Shown piece by piece: positions 7,109 to 8,360 of a stretch of DNA of 8,360 bases. The notes beneath the pieces were generated by a model. That model saw only the letters and a program-made list of their open reading frames with translations. It had not been told where the DNA came from and searched no databases. Both the position numbers and the translations under genes were made by a program. Within the stretch, counting starts at the first letter, position 1. The number at the start of each line of letters is the position of its first letter. Origin of the DNA: Hyphomicrobium sp. (lineage in GTDB: Bacteria; Pseudomonadota; Alphaproteobacteria; Rhizobiales; Hyphomicrobiaceae); assembly GCA_030609245.1 (NCBI GenBank), contig JAUWCP010000098.1, positions 1 through 8,360 of the forward strand, in the 5' to 3' direction.

Positions 7109-8360
7109 ATGCGGCCAAACGAGCTCACGCCCCTGTTTGCTTCTGTCCAGGCGCTGACCGGCATCGGTCCGCGGCTGATTGTACTGCTCAAGAAGTGCCT
7201 TGATCTGCCGCAGGGCGTCACCGAGCCCCGCGTGCTTGATCTGTTATGGCATCTGCCCAATGGCGTCATTGATCGGCGCGCCGAGCCGATGGTCGCCGGT
7301 GCCGTACCGGGCAGCATTGCGACACTGAAGGTGCGTGTCTTGAAGCACAAGGCGCCCCCACGCGGCAATCGCCGCGCACCTTACAAGGTGTACACTGAGG
7401 ACGAAACCGGACGGCTTGAGCTCGTGTTTTTCCATGCTGAGCATAAATTCATCGAACGCCAGCTTCCCATCGGTGAGGAGCGTTACGTTTCAGGCCGCGT
7501 TGAGCGCTATGCCGATACGCTGCAGATGTCACATCCCGACTACATTGTGCCCCCCGAAGCCCGAGATGATCTGCCCTTGCTGGAACCGGTTTACCCCCTG
7601 ACCGCTGGACTCTCCGGCAAGGTCCTACAGAAGGCGACACGCCAAGCGCTTGACCGAATCCGCCCCCTGACGGAATGGCAGGACGAGACGTGGCTCAAAG
7701 CGCGCGAGTGGCTCGGTTTTGCCGAAGCGCTACACAGGATACATCGGCCTGTGGAGGCAAGCGACGTCTCTCCCGGCAGCGCGCCATGGCAACGGCTTGC
7801 CTACGATGAATTGCTCGCAGGCCAACTGGCACTCGGTCTCGTACGCCAGTCCATCAAGGCCCAGAGAGGGCGCATCGTAAAAGGCACAGGCCATATTCGC
7901 GCGCGCATCGCTGACGCCCTGCCCTTCTCGCTCACGAATTCGCAGCGTGAAGCAGTCCGCGAAATCGAGGCCGACATGGCCGCCCCGCAGCGCATGTTGC
8001 GTTTGCTGCAGGGCGACGTGGGCTCGGGCAAGACGGTCGTTGCGTTGATGGCGATGGCCGTTGCAGTGGAAGCGGGCACGCAAGCCGCCTTCATGGCGCC
8101 TACAGAGGTTCTGGCGCGCCAGCATATGGAGACCATCGCTCCTCTGGCGGAAAAGGCGGGCCTGCGCTTAGCCCTGTTGACGGGCCGTGAAAAGGGGCGC
8201 CCCCGCAAGGACATTCTCGATCGGCTTGCCGCCGGAGAGATCGACATTCTGATCGGCACGCACGCGCTGTTCCAAGCTGACGTCGTTTTTCATGACCTCG
8301 CCTTCGCGGTCATCGACGAGCAGCACCGTTTCGGTGTGCACCAGCGCTTATCCCTGCAAT
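7109..8360 (+). CDS. recG: ATP-dependent DNA helicase RecG (3'-truncated by the window)
   Basis: RecG is a superfamily 2 helicase that remodels stalled replication forks, Holliday junctions, D-loops and R-loops. The frame runs open from the ATG at 7109 to the window end, giving 417 codons of a protein normally near 700, so about 60 percent is present. The start gives MRPNELTPLFASVQALTGIGPR, which matches the usual RecG N-terminus with its helix-hairpin-like GIGPR. An in-frame TTG at 7091 is less likely. The OB-fold wedge domain that splits the junction should fall at about residues 60-160. The helicase core begins with LPFSLTNSQREAV, then Walker A GDVGSGKT (302-309), APTEVLARQH, IGTHALF, and Walker B DEQH (403-406) followed by RFGVHQRLSLQ. 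The C-terminal helicase lobe and TRG motif are outside the window. No clear Shine-Dalgarno sequence precedes the ATG. It is divergent from sdhE-mfd. Confidence 0.97.
   Translation, partial: MRPNELTPLFASVQALTGIGPRLIVLLKKCLDLPQGVTEPRVLDLLWHLPNGVIDRRAEPMVAGAVPGSIATLKVRVLKHKAPPRGNRRAPYKVYTEDETGRLELVFFHAEHKFIERQLPIGEERYVSGRVERYADTLQMSHPDYIVPPEARDDLPLLEPVYPLTAGLSGKVLQKATRQALDRIRPLTEWQDETWLKAREWLGFAEALHRIHRPVEASDVSPGSAPWQRLAYDELLAGQLALGLVRQSIKAQRGRIVKGTGHIRARIADALPFSLTNSQREAVREIEADMAAPQRMLRLLQGDVGSGKTVVALMAMAVAVEAGTQAAFMAPTEVLARQHMETIAPLAEKAGLRLALLTGREKGRPRKDILDRLAAGEIDILIGTHALFQADVVFHDLAFAVIDEQHRFGVHQRLSLQ

Noticed and set aside
7730..8259. Two overlapping minus-strand frames of 131 and 152 residues opposite recG
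   Set aside because: Both are shadows of the recG helicase core, whose motifs are unmistakable on the plus strand.

Overview
The window looks like ordinary chromosomal DNA of an alphaproteobacterium, most likely one of the Hyphomicrobiales. The base composition is GC-rich by eye, the Mfd and SdhE sequences have an alphaproteobacterial character, and sdhE-mfd sits head-to-head with recG, an order I recall from that group. The assignment rests on recognised family motifs and gene order, not on a search.

Layout: (1) Positions 1-1375 (+) hold the C-terminal three quarters of a YejA-like periplasmic solute-binding protein, cut by the left edge. (2) 1395-2957 (+) is a complete AMP-forming acyl/aryl-CoA ligase, 19 bp downstream and probably co-transcribed. 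(3) 2955-3104 is the convergent intergenic space. It is filled by two related bulged palindromes arranged as mirror images, one of which supplies the ligase stop codon. (4) 3110-6610 (-) is a complete mfd gene for the transcription-repair coupling factor. (5) 6607-6903 (-) is sdhE, a flavinylation factor, which overlaps mfd by an ATGA. (6) 6904-7108 is a 205-bp divergent promoter region with an exact 10-bp direct repeat near both start codons. (7) 7109-8360 (+) is the N-terminal 60 percent of recG, cut by the right edge.

The right half is a genome-maintenance block. Mfd removes stalled RNA polymerase and recruits UvrA, and RecG remodels stalled forks and branched DNA. SdhE, which attaches FAD to succinate dehydrogenase, shares the mfd transcript but has no obvious functional tie to it. 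The left half pairs a peptide-type binding protein with a CoA ligase. No transporter permease follows the binding protein inside the window, so its partners are upstream or elsewhere.

I see no tRNA, rRNA, CRISPR array, transposase, phage gene or defence system, and no clearly novel protein system. The most unusual structure is the mirrored double palindrome between the ligase and mfd.
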